From NCBI GenBank assembly GCA_046729255.1, contig JBKPGF010000007.1, positions 23,663-87,662 on the forward strand: 64,000 nucleotides of DNA. Reading direction: 5' to 3'. Shown one piece after another: positions 25,631 to 33,385 of this stretch (positions are counted from its first letter, which is position 1; every line of letters begins with the position of its first letter). Source of the stretch: PALSA-612 sp046729255. GTDB taxonomy: Bacteria; Actinomycetota; Thermoleophilia; Gaiellales; Gaiellaceae. The notes under the pieces were generated by a model. It had not been told where the DNA came from and ran no database searches. It saw only the letters and a list, made by a program, of their open reading frames with translations. Made by a program: the position numbers and the translations under genes.

Positions 25631-26445
25631 CCGTGCCTCGCATCACGCGCGAGGAGGGGCGGCGCCTGTTCGGTGCGGACATCGACGCGTACGATCGAGG
25701 GCGTCCCGGCCACCCTCCTCGCGTGTACGAGCTCCTCGTCCAGAGGTGCGGGCTCGTGACGGGTGCACGCGTCGTCGAGATCGGTCCGGGCACCGGCCAG
25801 GTCACCCGGCGCCTCCTGGAGCTCGGTGCCGAGATCGTCGCGGTCGAGCCCGACGACAGGCTGGCCGACCACATTCGCTCGGTCGGACCGGTCACGGTGC
25901 TGAATCAGCCGCTGGAGGACGTGGTACTTCCTCCGGAGTCGTTCGACCTCGCCGTCGCCGCCTCGTCGTTTCACTGGGTCGAAGAGCGCCCAGGGCTCGC
26001 GAAGCTGGCCGCCGCGCTGGCTCCGGGTGGCTGGCTCGCGCTCTGGTGGAGCCACTCCGGGGCGGAAGAAGACCCAAGTCCGTTTCACCGGACACTCCGG
26101 CCGATCGTGGACGAGCTGCTCGCCACCCGCGGAGTGGAGCTGGAGGAGAGCCCGGCGACGAGCCAAGGGGGCACTCGCCATGGCCTCCACGTCGAGGCGC
26201 GCCGCGAGGCGCTGGCGCGCGCAGGCTTCGAGCTGATCGAGCACGAGCTGATTCCCTGGAGCCACACGTGGGACAGCGCCGGAATCCGTGCGCTCTTCGC
26301 CTCGTTCTCGCCCATCATCCGGCTCGACGAAGCCACACGCGCCGATGTCCTCGACACCGTGGAAGCCGTCGCCGAGCGCGACTTCGGCGGCAGCGTCGAG
26401 CTGCCTGTGCTCACGTCGCTCTATACGGCTCGGCGTCCCACATAG
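25600..26445 (+). CDS. Class I SAM-dependent methyltransferase
   Basis: 281 aa from ATG 25600. VVEIGPGTGQVTRRLLELG is the glycine-rich SAM loop, IVAVEPDD the acidic motif, and FDLAVAASSFHWVEERPGLA with LAPGGWLALWW the type 11 methyltransferase motifs. The N-terminal YDRGRPGHPP resembles the methyltransferase at 21386-22174, so the two probably belong to one family. GTG 25633, just after the amidohydrolase stop, is an alternative start (VPRITREEGRRLFG). Neither start has a clear ribosome site, and coupling to the amidohydrolase by overlap favours the ATG. The substrate is unknown. Confidence 0.82.
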   Translation: MDIQPTPLELAVPRITREEGRRLFGADIDAYDRGRPGHPPRVYELLVQRCGLVTGARVVEIGPGTGQVTRRLLELGAEIVAVEPDDRLADHIRSVGPVTVLNQPLEDVVLPPESFDLAVAASSFHWVEERPGLAKLAAALAPGGWLALWWSHSGAEEDPSPFHRTLRPIVDELLATRGVELEESPATSQGGTRHGLHVEARREALARAGFELIEHELIPWSHTWDSAGIRALFASFSPIIRLDEATRADVLDTVEAVAERDFGGSVELPVLTSLYTARRPT

Positions 26446-26467
26446 CCTGTCTCTCCCGATCAGCCTC

Positions 26468-26480
26468 TACAATCGGCGTC
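26468..26480 (+). promoter_or_regulatory. Candidate -10 box for a leaderless hxlR-type mRNA
   Basis: TACAAT at 26468-26473 is followed by seven bases and then the GTG at 26481. A start of transcription at or near that G would give a leaderless message, common in actinobacteria. No Shine-Dalgarno lies before the GTG, which agrees. No convincing -35 box was seen. Confidence 0.5.
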
Positions 26481-26828
26481 GTGGCGATGCGCACGATGAA
26501 GGACATCCACGACGAGACGTGCGCTGTCGCGTGCTGTGCCGACATCATCGGCGCGAAGTGGACGGCACTTCTGCTCCACGACCTCTCTGAAGGGCCGCGC
26601 CGCTTCTCCGAGCTCGAACGTGCGTGTCCCGGCATCAGCCCGCGGACGCTCTCGGAGCGCCTGCGCCAGCTCGAGCAGGAGCAGATCGTCGAGCGGCGCA
26701 GCTACGCCGAGGTGCCGCCGCGTGTCGAGTACGAGCTGACAGCGAAGGGCGAGTCGCTACTCCCGATCATCGACGCGATGCGCGAGTTCGGCCACGCTTG
26801 GCTCGTCCCCGAGCACGACCACCACTAG
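26481..26828 (+). CDS. HxlR-family winged-helix transcriptional regulator
   Basis: 115 aa from GTG 26481 (ATG 26487 is the alternative). The core IIGAKWTALLLHDLSEGPRR, FSELERACPGISPRTLSERL and RQLEQEQIVERRSY is the HxlR/MarR-like DNA-binding domain, with the SPRTLSERL recognition helix and the VEYELTAKGESLLPII wing. A cluster of cysteines near the N-terminus (ETCAVACCADI) could make it redox-sensitive, as in some HxlR proteins; this is inference. Length is normal. It lies downstream of the methyltransferase and convergent with the M20 peptidase; its target is unknown. Confidence 0.88.
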   Translation: MAMRTMKDIHDETCAVACCADIIGAKWTALLLHDLSEGPRRFSELERACPGISPRTLSERLRQLEQEQIVERRSYAEVPPRVEYELTAKGESLLPIIDAMREFGHAWLVPEHDHH

Positions 26829-26865
26829 CAAGGCCTCGCCGGCGGCCAGACGTGCCAGGGGAGTG

Positions 26866-28188
26866 CTAACGCAATCCGCCGAGAGCTACGAACAACGCGC
26901 GCACCGTGCGGATCCCCAGCGGGATGTACTCGGTCGGCAGCCTCTCGTTCGGTGCGTGGATGTTCGATTCCATGAGCCCGAACCCCGTCAGCAGCGTTGG
27001 CACGCCGCGATCGAGGAGCGTTGCGAGCACGGGCATCGTGCCGCCCACGCGGACGAGCAGCGGTCGGACGCCCATGGCCTGTTCGAAGGCGTCAAGCGCG
27101 ATGCGGATCGGTGGGGCGTCGGGGTCGACGACCCCCGGCCGTGCACCTCTGCCCTCGGTCAACTCCACGACGGCGCCGTCGGGTGTCGCCTCCTCGATCA
27201 ACTGCACGACCGCCGCCGCGATCACCTTTGGGTCCTGACCGGGGGCGAGCCGAAGCGTGAAATTGGCGTGGGCAGAGGAGATGAGCGTCGTGTTGAGGAT
27301 CGGCTTTCCGGCATGAATGCCGTTGATCTCGGCGGACGGCTCGGCCCACGTGCGGCGGTAGAACTCGTCGGCCGCCCGATCGTCGTACGGAGCGATTCCG
27401 GCTTCCGCAAGGAGCTCGGCGCCCGGCTTGAGCTCCTTCCAGCTCGCAACCTCCTCGGCGGTCGGCTCGGCGATGCCCGCCCGCAAAACGTCGGGGAGCC
27501 TCCCGTCCCTCGGCAGAATCGCCTGGAGGCATTGGATCAACGCGTGGATGGCATTTAGCCCGGCGTTCCCGAACACGCCGGAGTGAAGGTCGCTGGAGCC
27601 CGTGCGGACGACGATGTCGAAGCCGATCAGCCCCCGCGTCGCAACGGTGAGCTCCGGTTTGTCCCGCTCGGTCATGCCGCCGTCGAGGATCAGGCATGCA
27701 TCCGCGGGGCCCGTGTCCGCAGCGACCCACTCGCCGATCGCCGTGCCGCCCGACTCCTCTTCACCGTCGAACGCGATTCGGATGTTGATCGGAAGCTCGC
27801 CGGCCTCGACGAGCTCTCGCATCGCTGCGAGCACCATGTACAGCTGACCCTTGTCGTCAGTGACACCGCGCGCGTAGAGCCAGCCGTCACGCTCCACGAG
27901 GGTGAAGGGATCGGACTCCCAGAGCTCCAGCGGCGCGGGTGGCTGGACGTCGAAGTGGCAATAGCAGAGGACCGTCGGTGCCGTCTCGGGGCTTGTCGAA
28001 GCCTTCACTTCGCCGATGACGAGCGGCTGACTGGCCGTTTCGACGAGCGTCGCCTCGCCTCCGATCGCGACGATGCGATCGCGAACCCATTCGCCCGCCC
28101 GGCGGACGTCGCCGGCATGCGCCGGATCGGCGCTCACGCTCGGAATGGCGATCAGCTCAGACAGCTCGACGAACCAGGGCTCGGGCAC
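26866..28188 (-). CDS. M20-family dipeptidase
   Basis: 440 aa from GTG 28188. The metal sites of di-zinc M20 peptidases are visible: CYCHFDVQPP (His, with catalytic Asp), GVTDDKGQLYMVLAAM (bridging Asp), FDGEEESGG (general-base Glu and ligand Glu), LILDGG (Asp), and a late His in ESNIHAPNER. The lid domain TGSSDLHSGVFGNAGLN fits the dipeptidase (CNDP/PepV-like) branch rather than acetylornithine deacetylase. Such enzymes cut dipeptides in the cytosol. It is the last gene of a minus-strand run with an MFS-cNMP protein (23-bp gap), a D-Ala-D-Ala-ligase-like enzyme and a TPR protein. Confidence 0.9.
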   Translation of the reverse strand: MPEPWFVELSELIAIPSVSADPAHAGDVRRAGEWVRDRIVAIGGEATLVETASQPLVIGEVKASTSPETAPTVLCYCHFDVQPPAPLELWESDPFTLVERDGWLYARGVTDDKGQLYMVLAAMRELVEAGELPINIRIAFDGEEESGGTAIGEWVAADTGPADACLILDGGMTERDKPELTVATRGLIGFDIVVRTGSSDLHSGVFGNAGLNAIHALIQCLQAILPRDGRLPDVLRAGIAEPTAEEVASWKELKPGAELLAEAGIAPYDDRAADEFYRRTWAEPSAEINGIHAGKPILNTTLISSAHANFTLRLAPGQDPKVIAAAVVQLIEEATPDGAVVELTEGRGARPGVVDPDAPPIRIALDAFEQAMGVRPLLVRVGGTMPVLATLLDRGVPTLLTGFGLMESNIHAPNERLPTEYIPLGIRTVRALFVALGGLR

Positions 28189-28211
28189 GGGCGCGCAGTC
28201 TAGAGCAGCGA

Positions 28212-29846
28212 CTAGGTGCGCACGGAGCTAAGCCGCGAGACGATGAGCGCGTCGGCCGCTTCCTCGCTTGCGGAATGCCCCGTGACCGTTGCGAGAAACA
28301 CGTCGCGCTCGAGGGCGTAGAGCTTGACCGGCGTGCGGGCGGTGATCGTCGCTGTGCGCGGCACGTCGCGCAGGAGGGCGATCTCTCCGAAGCCATACCC
28401 CCGCCCGTAGGACGCGATGTGCCGGCCGTCCGCCATCACGTCGACCTCGCCCTCGTCGACCACGTAGAACCGGTCGCCCTCGTCTCCCTGCCTGATGATC
28501 TCGGTACCTGCGTCCGCCTCCACGGGCACGACCTGTCGCGCCAGCCGTTCGAGGGCGAGGCGCGGGAGCGGCGCGAACATCGGCAGCAGCGCGAGCAGTT
28601 CGACCTCGTACTCCGGGATCACCGCCTCGGCGTCGATGCTCATGATTCGCCGAGCGAGGATCACGACGACCACGGGGAGGAACAGGCCGACAAGGACGAG
28701 GGCGGCGCGAGTGCCTCCCGTCTCCACGATCAGCGGAGCAGCGAGCGAGCCGATGCCGATGGCGAGGTAGAACATCGTCTCGACGACACCGAATACGCGG
28801 GCCAGCACCTCGTCGGGTGCGATTCGCTGGAGCAGCGTGAAGCCCGCGACGTCGACCAGCGTGTTCCCGACTCCCACGAGCGCGAGCGCAGCGACAGCGA
28901 CGCCGACGTTCGGCCACGCCGCGATGGCGACGAGCGGAAGGCCCCAGAGCATCGCCCCCACGACGAAGGGGGTAGTCAGCTTTGCCTTGGCCACGAGCGG
29001 GACGATCACCACAGCACCGAGCAGCGCGCCGACGCCGACGGCGGCGTCGAGCAGTCCCACTCCGCCCTCCCCCATCTCGAGCAAGCCGAGCGCCATGACG
29101 ACGACGAGCACGTTGATGCACCCGGCGGTCAACGCCTGCCCGGACAGCACGCCGGTGAGGAGACGGAGGTCGGGTGTCTTCCACGTGACACCGAAGCCCG
29201 CGAAGAGAAACTCCGCGAACGATGGATGGCCTTCTGCTCCCGGCACGGGCGGCGTCTCCTTGATCGGGAGGATCAGCAGCGCCGACCAGAGCAGGGCGAT
29301 CGCCATCACGACGAGCGTCGCCTCGACGCCGGAGATGGCGAGCACGAAGCCTGCAAGCGCCGGCCCCGCGAACATGCCGAGGCCTTCGATCGTCGTCGCG
29401 ACGACGTTCGCCATCGTCAGCTCCTCCGGCGTCCGAGCGAGCTGGGGCAACACGGCCACTTGGGCGGGACGGAACGCGGTCCCGACCGCGGCGGCAAGGC
29501 CTGCGAACACGTACACGAACACGACCGACGCGTCGGCGACGATCACCGCCAGAGTCGCGAGCACGATCAGTGCCCGCAGGAGATCGCTTCCGGCCATCAC
29601 CCAGATGCGCCGGTAGCGGTCACCCAGGGCGGCCGCAGGCGGCGTCGCGAGCGCGCCGAGCGTCCGCAGGACGAACATCACGCCGACCGCCGCGGGACCG
29701 CCTGCCTGGTAGGCGTAGACACCGAGCGCGATCTGGAATCCGTAGTGGCCGATGACAGACCCGGCCCAGGCGAGCTGCAGCAGCCGCAGCTCGCGGTTCC
29801 GGAAGACCATCGCGAGCTGTCCGAAACGGCGATGGCCGTCGCTCAC
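28212..29846 (-). CDS. MFS exporter fused to a C-terminal cyclic-nucleotide-binding domain
   Basis: 544 aa from GTG 29846. Residues ~1-410 form about 12 hydrophobic helices of an MFS_3-type exporter (for example RNRELRLLQLAWAGSVIGHY, ALGDRYRRIWVMAGSDLLRA). The last ~130 residues are a Crp-like domain: LERLARQVVPVEADAGTEII, GDEGDRFYVVDEGEVDV, and the phosphate-binding cassette GFGEIALLRDVPRTATITA with the Glu and Arg that contact cyclic nucleotide. So transport is probably gated by cAMP, which the two cyclases in this window could provide (inference). The start overlaps the ATP-grasp stop as GTGA, implying coupled translation. Confidence 0.88.
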   Translation of the reverse strand: MSDGHRRFGQLAMVFRNRELRLLQLAWAGSVIGHYGFQIALGVYAYQAGGPAAVGVMFVLRTLGALATPPAAALGDRYRRIWVMAGSDLLRALIVLATLAVIVADASVVFVYVFAGLAAAVGTAFRPAQVAVLPQLARTPEELTMANVVATTIEGLGMFAGPALAGFVLAISGVEATLVVMAIALLWSALLILPIKETPPVPGAEGHPSFAEFLFAGFGVTWKTPDLRLLTGVLSGQALTAGCINVLVVVMALGLLEMGEGGVGLLDAAVGVGALLGAVVIVPLVAKAKLTTPFVVGAMLWGLPLVAIAAWPNVGVAVAALALVGVGNTLVDVAGFTLLQRIAPDEVLARVFGVVETMFYLAIGIGSLAAPLIVETGGTRAALVLVGLFLPVVVVILARRIMSIDAEAVIPEYEVELLALLPMFAPLPRLALERLARQVVPVEADAGTEIIRQGDEGDRFYVVDEGEVDVMADGRHIASYGRGYGFGEIALLRDVPRTATITARTPVKLYALERDVFLATVTGHSASEEAADALIVSRLSSVRT

Positions 29847-30802
29847 CCAAGCCGCCCCAGTGCGCCGGCGAGGATCTCGCCGATGAGCTGCTCGAACGAC
29901 AGTCCTGCCGCCTCCGCGATGAATGTCAGGTCGCCCACGCCCGGCGCGAGGCCTGGAAGCGGATTGCACTCGAGGAAGTACGGCGTGCCTTGTTCGTCCA
30001 GCCGGAAGTCGAGCCGTGCCACGTCGCGGCACCCTAAAGCCTCGAATGCGATCAGGCTTGCGCGTTCGATCGCTGACAGCTCCTCGGGCGTCAGCGGCGC
30101 GGGAACCTCGTAGCGAACGTACTCCTCCCACCGTCGCTTGACCTCGAACGAGTACAGGGGATGCTGCTCACCCCCGAGGAACACGACCTCCATCGGTGGT
30201 AGTACGCGCACGGGCGAACCGAGCAATCCGACGGTGATCTCGCGGCCGGCCACGTACTCCTCGCAGACAACCGACTGCTCGTAGCGCGCCGCAATCACGC
30301 TCGCCTGTTCCCGGAGTCCAACCTCGTCGAAGACGATCGACTCGTCCGAGATGCCTTTGGACGACCCCTCGTGGACGGGCTTCACGACAGCCGGGTACGT
30401 GAATCCCGGGGGCAAAGGATCGTCCGTCGAGTGCATCACGAAGCCGCGTGGCGTCACCACACCGCGAGCCCTCACGAGCGTGCTCGCCAACGACTTGTCG
30501 AGGGTGACTCCAAGCGTCACCGCGTCGCTGCCCGTGTAGGGGATGCACAGCAACTCGAGCAACGCCGGCACCTGCGCTTCGCGACTTCGCTGACCCCGTC
30601 CTTCTGCCATGTTGAACACGACGTCGACCTCGGCGGCGATCAGCGCTGTCGGCAACGTGCGATCGGCTTCCAGGCCGACTACGTCGTGGCCGTTGGCCGC
30701 GATCGCGTCAGCGATTGCTTTGATCGTCTCCGGCGAATCGAATTCAGCCTCGTCTTCGCCGGCGTCGGCCCTGCGCACGTTGTAGACGAACCCCACACGC
30801 AT
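29843..30802 (-). CDS. D-alanine-D-alanine ligase-like ATP-grasp enzyme
   Basis: 319 aa, ATG 30802. The ATP-grasp landmarks are VVKPVHEGSSKGI (nucleotide lysine and omega/glycine loop), CEEYVAGREITVG (Glu) and RLDFRLDEQ plus ECNPLPGL (Mg-binding Asp, Glu, Asn). The family ligates two amino acids through an acyl phosphate. Compared with Ddl, the N-terminus VGFVYN and the final PGVGDLTFIAEAAGLSFEQL diverge, so a dipeptide other than D-Ala-D-Ala is possible. The location, coupled to an exporter and near a dipeptidase rather than mur genes, supports a specialised peptide pathway; this is inference. Confidence 0.85.
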   Translation of the reverse strand: MRVGFVYNVRRADAGEDEAEFDSPETIKAIADAIAANGHDVVGLEADRTLPTALIAAEVDVVFNMAEGRGQRSREAQVPALLELLCIPYTGSDAVTLGVTLDKSLASTLVRARGVVTPRGFVMHSTDDPLPPGFTYPAVVKPVHEGSSKGISDESIVFDEVGLREQASVIAARYEQSVVCEEYVAGREITVGLLGSPVRVLPPMEVVFLGGEQHPLYSFEVKRRWEEYVRYEVPAPLTPEELSAIERASLIAFEALGCRDVARLDFRLDEQGTPYFLECNPLPGLAPGVGDLTFIAEAAGLSFEQLIGEILAGALGRLG

Positions 30803-30814
30803 GTCCCGGCAACC

Positions 30815-31777
30815 CTACGACGAAGGCAGCCGTCGGAGAAATTCATCCGACTGCTTCGCCAGCAGTGATCCGGGTTCCGCCTCGCGCGCAAGCCGGAACT
30901 GCCGCCTCGCAGCGTCGACGCTTCCCATCCACACGAGCAGAAGACCGAGGTGGAATCGCACCGTCGCGGCGCCGGGGTAGCGGCGGCTGAGGGGCCCGAG
31001 TCGCGAGAACGCCCGTGCCGGTCGATCCTTGTCGAAGACGCCGACTGCGACCGCCGTCAGCGCCTCGGGATCCTTCGGGCTGGAGGCGGCAGCCCGTTCG
31101 AACTCTCTGCGCGCCGAGAGCGGCCTTCCCAACCGCTGGAGCGCGGCGCCGAACAGGAGGAGGTCGTGTGCGCCACCCCGCTGGGCACGCCGCCGGAGAA
31201 ACGCGTATTGCTCGGGCGGGCTCATCCTCCGGAGCGTCTGCGGGGACGGGAACGACGGCACGAACGAGGGCAGCCCCGGCACGGGAAGCTCGGGATGAAG
31301 GAGGTCGCCTGCGCGAACGGCGTATAGCGAGTCCGGCTCGACGCTCTTCGCCCGTCGCCAAGAGCTCTGTGCGTCGCCTGTCTGCCCTCGCCAGAACTGC
31401 CCGAGGCCCATGGCGAGCTGCGCGGCTCCGCTTTGCGGCCGCTCTCCGGCGATCGCCTCCAGCCGGGCGTAGCCGTCGGGCCAGGTCGCAAGCGCCGACC
31501 CCACCTGAGCCTCGACGGAGTCGTAACGATCGAAAATCCGCGCGGCCTGCTTCCGGCGCATGCGCTGGTAGAGGGCAGCCGCACGCCTGAGCGCCTTGGC
31601 TTCGGGATCGGTTCGCACGCCGAGGTCGAGCACGAGCGGAGGGACGCCTGGACGAGGCTGCGCCACCGGCTCTTCCGGGGTGTCCGTGGTCGTCAGCGCC
31701 GTCGCGGCGATCGTGACGCCGGCGGCCGCCACGGCAGCGGAAGCGACGATGAGACTGACGCGTGTGCGGGGGCTCAT
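30815..31777 (-). CDS. Membrane-anchored TPR-repeat protein
   Basis: 320 aa from ATG 31777. Residues ~6-28 (RVSLIVASAAVAAAGVTIAA) form one N-terminal membrane anchor or uncleaved signal, followed by a Thr/Pro-rich spacer. The rest is helical with TPR-like pairs, for example LAMGLGQFWRGQTGDAQSSW, ALQRLGRPLSARREFERAAA and LGLLLVWMGSVDAARRQFRL, each with the small residue/Gly-Ala/Pro pattern of TPR units. TPRs usually hold protein partners, so this may be an extracytoplasmic scaffold. It ends 12 bp before the ATP-grasp gene and is the first gene of that run. Confidence 0.75.
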   Translation of the reverse strand: MSPRTRVSLIVASAAVAAAGVTIAATALTTTDTPEEPVAQPRPGVPPLVLDLGVRTDPEAKALRRAAALYQRMRRKQAARIFDRYDSVEAQVGSALATWPDGYARLEAIAGERPQSGAAQLAMGLGQFWRGQTGDAQSSWRRAKSVEPDSLYAVRAGDLLHPELPVPGLPSFVPSFPSPQTLRRMSPPEQYAFLRRRAQRGGAHDLLLFGAALQRLGRPLSARREFERAAASSPKDPEALTAVAVGVFDKDRPARAFSRLGPLSRRYPGAATVRFHLGLLLVWMGSVDAARRQFRLAREAEPGSLLAKQSDEFLRRLPSS

Positions 31778-31945
31778 CGCGCGCGGAAGATACCGGCGGG
31801 CGAAGCGCCGCTCGGAGGTACCGGAGCCCTCGACCCAGGGCCCCCTTGAATCAGGGTAGCCCGGAGTTGTCAACGTCACTGTGCCGACTTCGTGACGGAA
31901 GAGGCACGGGCCAAGCATGCGCTCTGCGACGCGGCACTCCGTCGC

Positions 31946-31951
31946 TATATT
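31946..31951 (+). promoter_or_regulatory. Candidate -10 box upstream of rhodanese-ThiF gene
   Basis: TATATT lies 10 bases before the ATG at 31962 in otherwise G+C-rich DNA. A transcript starting about 6-7 bases downstream would be nearly leaderless. No ribosome site precedes the ATG, which is consistent. The -35 region is not obvious. Confidence 0.4.
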
Positions 31952-31961
31952 TTCGATACCT

Positions 31962-33137
31962 ATGGCGACGTACCGCGAGCTCCTCCAGCAGGTCCGCGAG
32001 CAGATCGACGAGATCGGCATCTCCGAGGCAGCCGATCGCCTCGAAGGGGCCGACCCGCCGCTCGTGGTCGACGTGCGCGAGCGGCACGAGTGGGACGAGG
32101 GCCGACTACCAGAAGCAGTGCACATTCCCCGTGGCTCGCTCGAGTCCCGCATCGAGCGGGCGGCGCCGGACCGCTCCACGCCCATCCTCGTCTACTGCGG
32201 CTCGGGCACGCGGTCGGCGTTCGCGGCGAAGACGCTCGAGGACCTCGGCTACGACAGCGTGTCGAATCTCGACGGCGGGATCGCCGAGTGGAAGCGGAAC
32301 GGCTTCCCGGTGATCGTCTCGGATTCGCTCTCGCCCGCGCAACGTACGCGCTACAGCCGCCACCTGCTGATTCCCGAGGTCGGCGAGGAAGGCCAACTAC
32401 GGCTCCTCGAATCCCGCGTGTTACTCGTCGGCGCCGGCGGGCTTGGCTCGCCCGCCGCCCTCTATCTAGCTGCCGCCGGCGTCGGCACGCTCGGGATCGT
32501 CGATGACGACGCCGTCGACGCAACGAACCTCCAGCGCCAGATCGTCCACTCGACGGACAGGCTCGGCGAGCCGAAGGTCGAGTCCGCGAAGCGGACGATC
32601 GAGGCGCTGAACCCCGACGTGACCGTGCGTGCGTTCCGCGAGCGCCTCACGTCCGAGAACATCGACCGCATCCTCGAAGAGGGGTGGGACGTCATTGTCG
32701 ACGGCGCGGACAACTTCCCGACGCGGTACCTCGTGAACGACGCGTCGGTCTGGCACGGCATTCCCGTGGTTCACGGCTCGATCTTCCGGTTCGAGGGCCA
32801 GGTGACGGTCTTCGAGCCGGGCGAAGGGCCGTGCTATCGCTGCCTCTTCCCTCAGCCTCCCCCACCCGAGCTTGCTCCCAGCTGCGCCGAGGGCGGCGTG
32901 CTCGGCGTGCTGCCGGGAATCATCGGATCGCTCCAGGCGAATGAGGCGTTGAAGACCGCGCTTGGCATCGGCGATCGGCTCGTCGGGCGACTGCTGCTGT
33001 TCGACGCGCTCGTGCCGTCGTTCACCGAAGTCGCGCTCCGGAAGGATCCCCAGTGCCCCGTCTGCGGCGAGTCGCCCACTATCACCGAGTACGTCGACTA
33101 CGTCGAGTTCTGCCAGGGCGCGGGGGCGCACGCATGA
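31962..33137 (+). CDS. Rhodanese-ThiF/MoeB fusion, sulfur-carrier adenylyltransferase
   Basis: 391 aa, ATG 31962. Residues ~1-120 are a rhodanese domain with the active-site loop VYCGSGTRSA (C79). Residues ~125-391 are a ThiF/MoeB E1-like enzyme: RYSRHLLIPEVGEEGQLRLL, the ATP loop VGAGGLGS (156-163), DDDAVDATNLQRQ, ADNFPTRYLVND, a conserved SCAEGGVLG cysteine loop, and zinc cysteines CYRC and CPVC. It should adenylate the C-terminus of CysO and load it with sulfur, as MoeZ does in mycobacteria. The domain order is reversed: mycobacterial MoeZ has rhodanese at the C-terminus. The stop overlaps the CysO start as ATGA. Confidence 0.9.
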   Translation: MATYRELLQQVREQIDEIGISEAADRLEGADPPLVVDVRERHEWDEGRLPEAVHIPRGSLESRIERAAPDRSTPILVYCGSGTRSAFAAKTLEDLGYDSVSNLDGGIAEWKRNGFPVIVSDSLSPAQRTRYSRHLLIPEVGEEGQLRLLESRVLLVGAGGLGSPAALYLAAAGVGTLGIVDDDAVDATNLQRQIVHSTDRLGEPKVESAKRTIEALNPDVTVRAFRERLTSENIDRILEEGWDVIVDGADNFPTRYLVNDASVWHGIPVVHGSIFRFEGQVTVFEPGEGPCYRCLFPQPPPPELAPSCAEGGVLGVLPGIIGSLQANEALKTALGIGDRLVGRLLLFDALVPSFTEVALRKDPQCPVCGESPTITEYVDYVEFCQGAGAHA

Positions 33138-33385
33138 GCACGGTGCGCATCCCGCCCCCACTCCGGGACGCAACCGGCGGCCTGCAGGTCGTCGACGCGG
33201 AGGGCGGTACCGTCGGCGACCTGCTCGAGGATCTCGTCGCGCGTTTCCCCGACCTCGACGGACAGCTGCGTCACGCCAACGTCTACGTCGACGGCGAGGA
33301 CATCCGCGTGCTCGACGAGCTCGACACGCCCGTCCATGAGACATCGACCGTGATTCTCCTGCCCGCCATGGCCGGTGGGCTCTAG
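33134..33385 (+). CDS. cysO: CysO/MoaD-like sulfur-carrier protein ending Gly-Gly-Leu
   Basis: 83 aa, ATG 33134. This is a ubiquitin-fold (beta-grasp) protein: STVRIPPPLRDATGG, GTVGDLLEDLVARFPDL, ANVYVDGEDIR and STVILLPAMAGG. In mycobacteria the CysO C-terminal glycine carries a thiocarboxylate that CysM uses to make cysteine. Here the reading frame continues one codon past the diglycine, giving ...MAGGL. The leucine would block adenylation unless it is removed. The JAMM protease two genes downstream is a candidate. Gene order ThiF-CysO-CysM-Mec with overlaps on both sides supports the CysO assignment over molybdopterin synthesis. Confidence 0.88.
   Translation: MSTVRIPPPLRDATGGLQVVDAEGGTVGDLLEDLVARFPDLDGQLRHANVYVDGEDIRVLDELDTPVHETSTVILLPAMAGGL

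Noticed and set aside
28275..30113. 612-codon plus-strand open frame rich in His/Asp/Arg
   Set aside because: It is the complement of the MFS-cNMP gene; composition is typical of a shadow frame.
31868..31873. TTGACA on the minus strand as -35 box for the TPR gene
   Set aside because: No -10-like hexamer lies 16-18 bases downstream, so it was not listed as a promoter.
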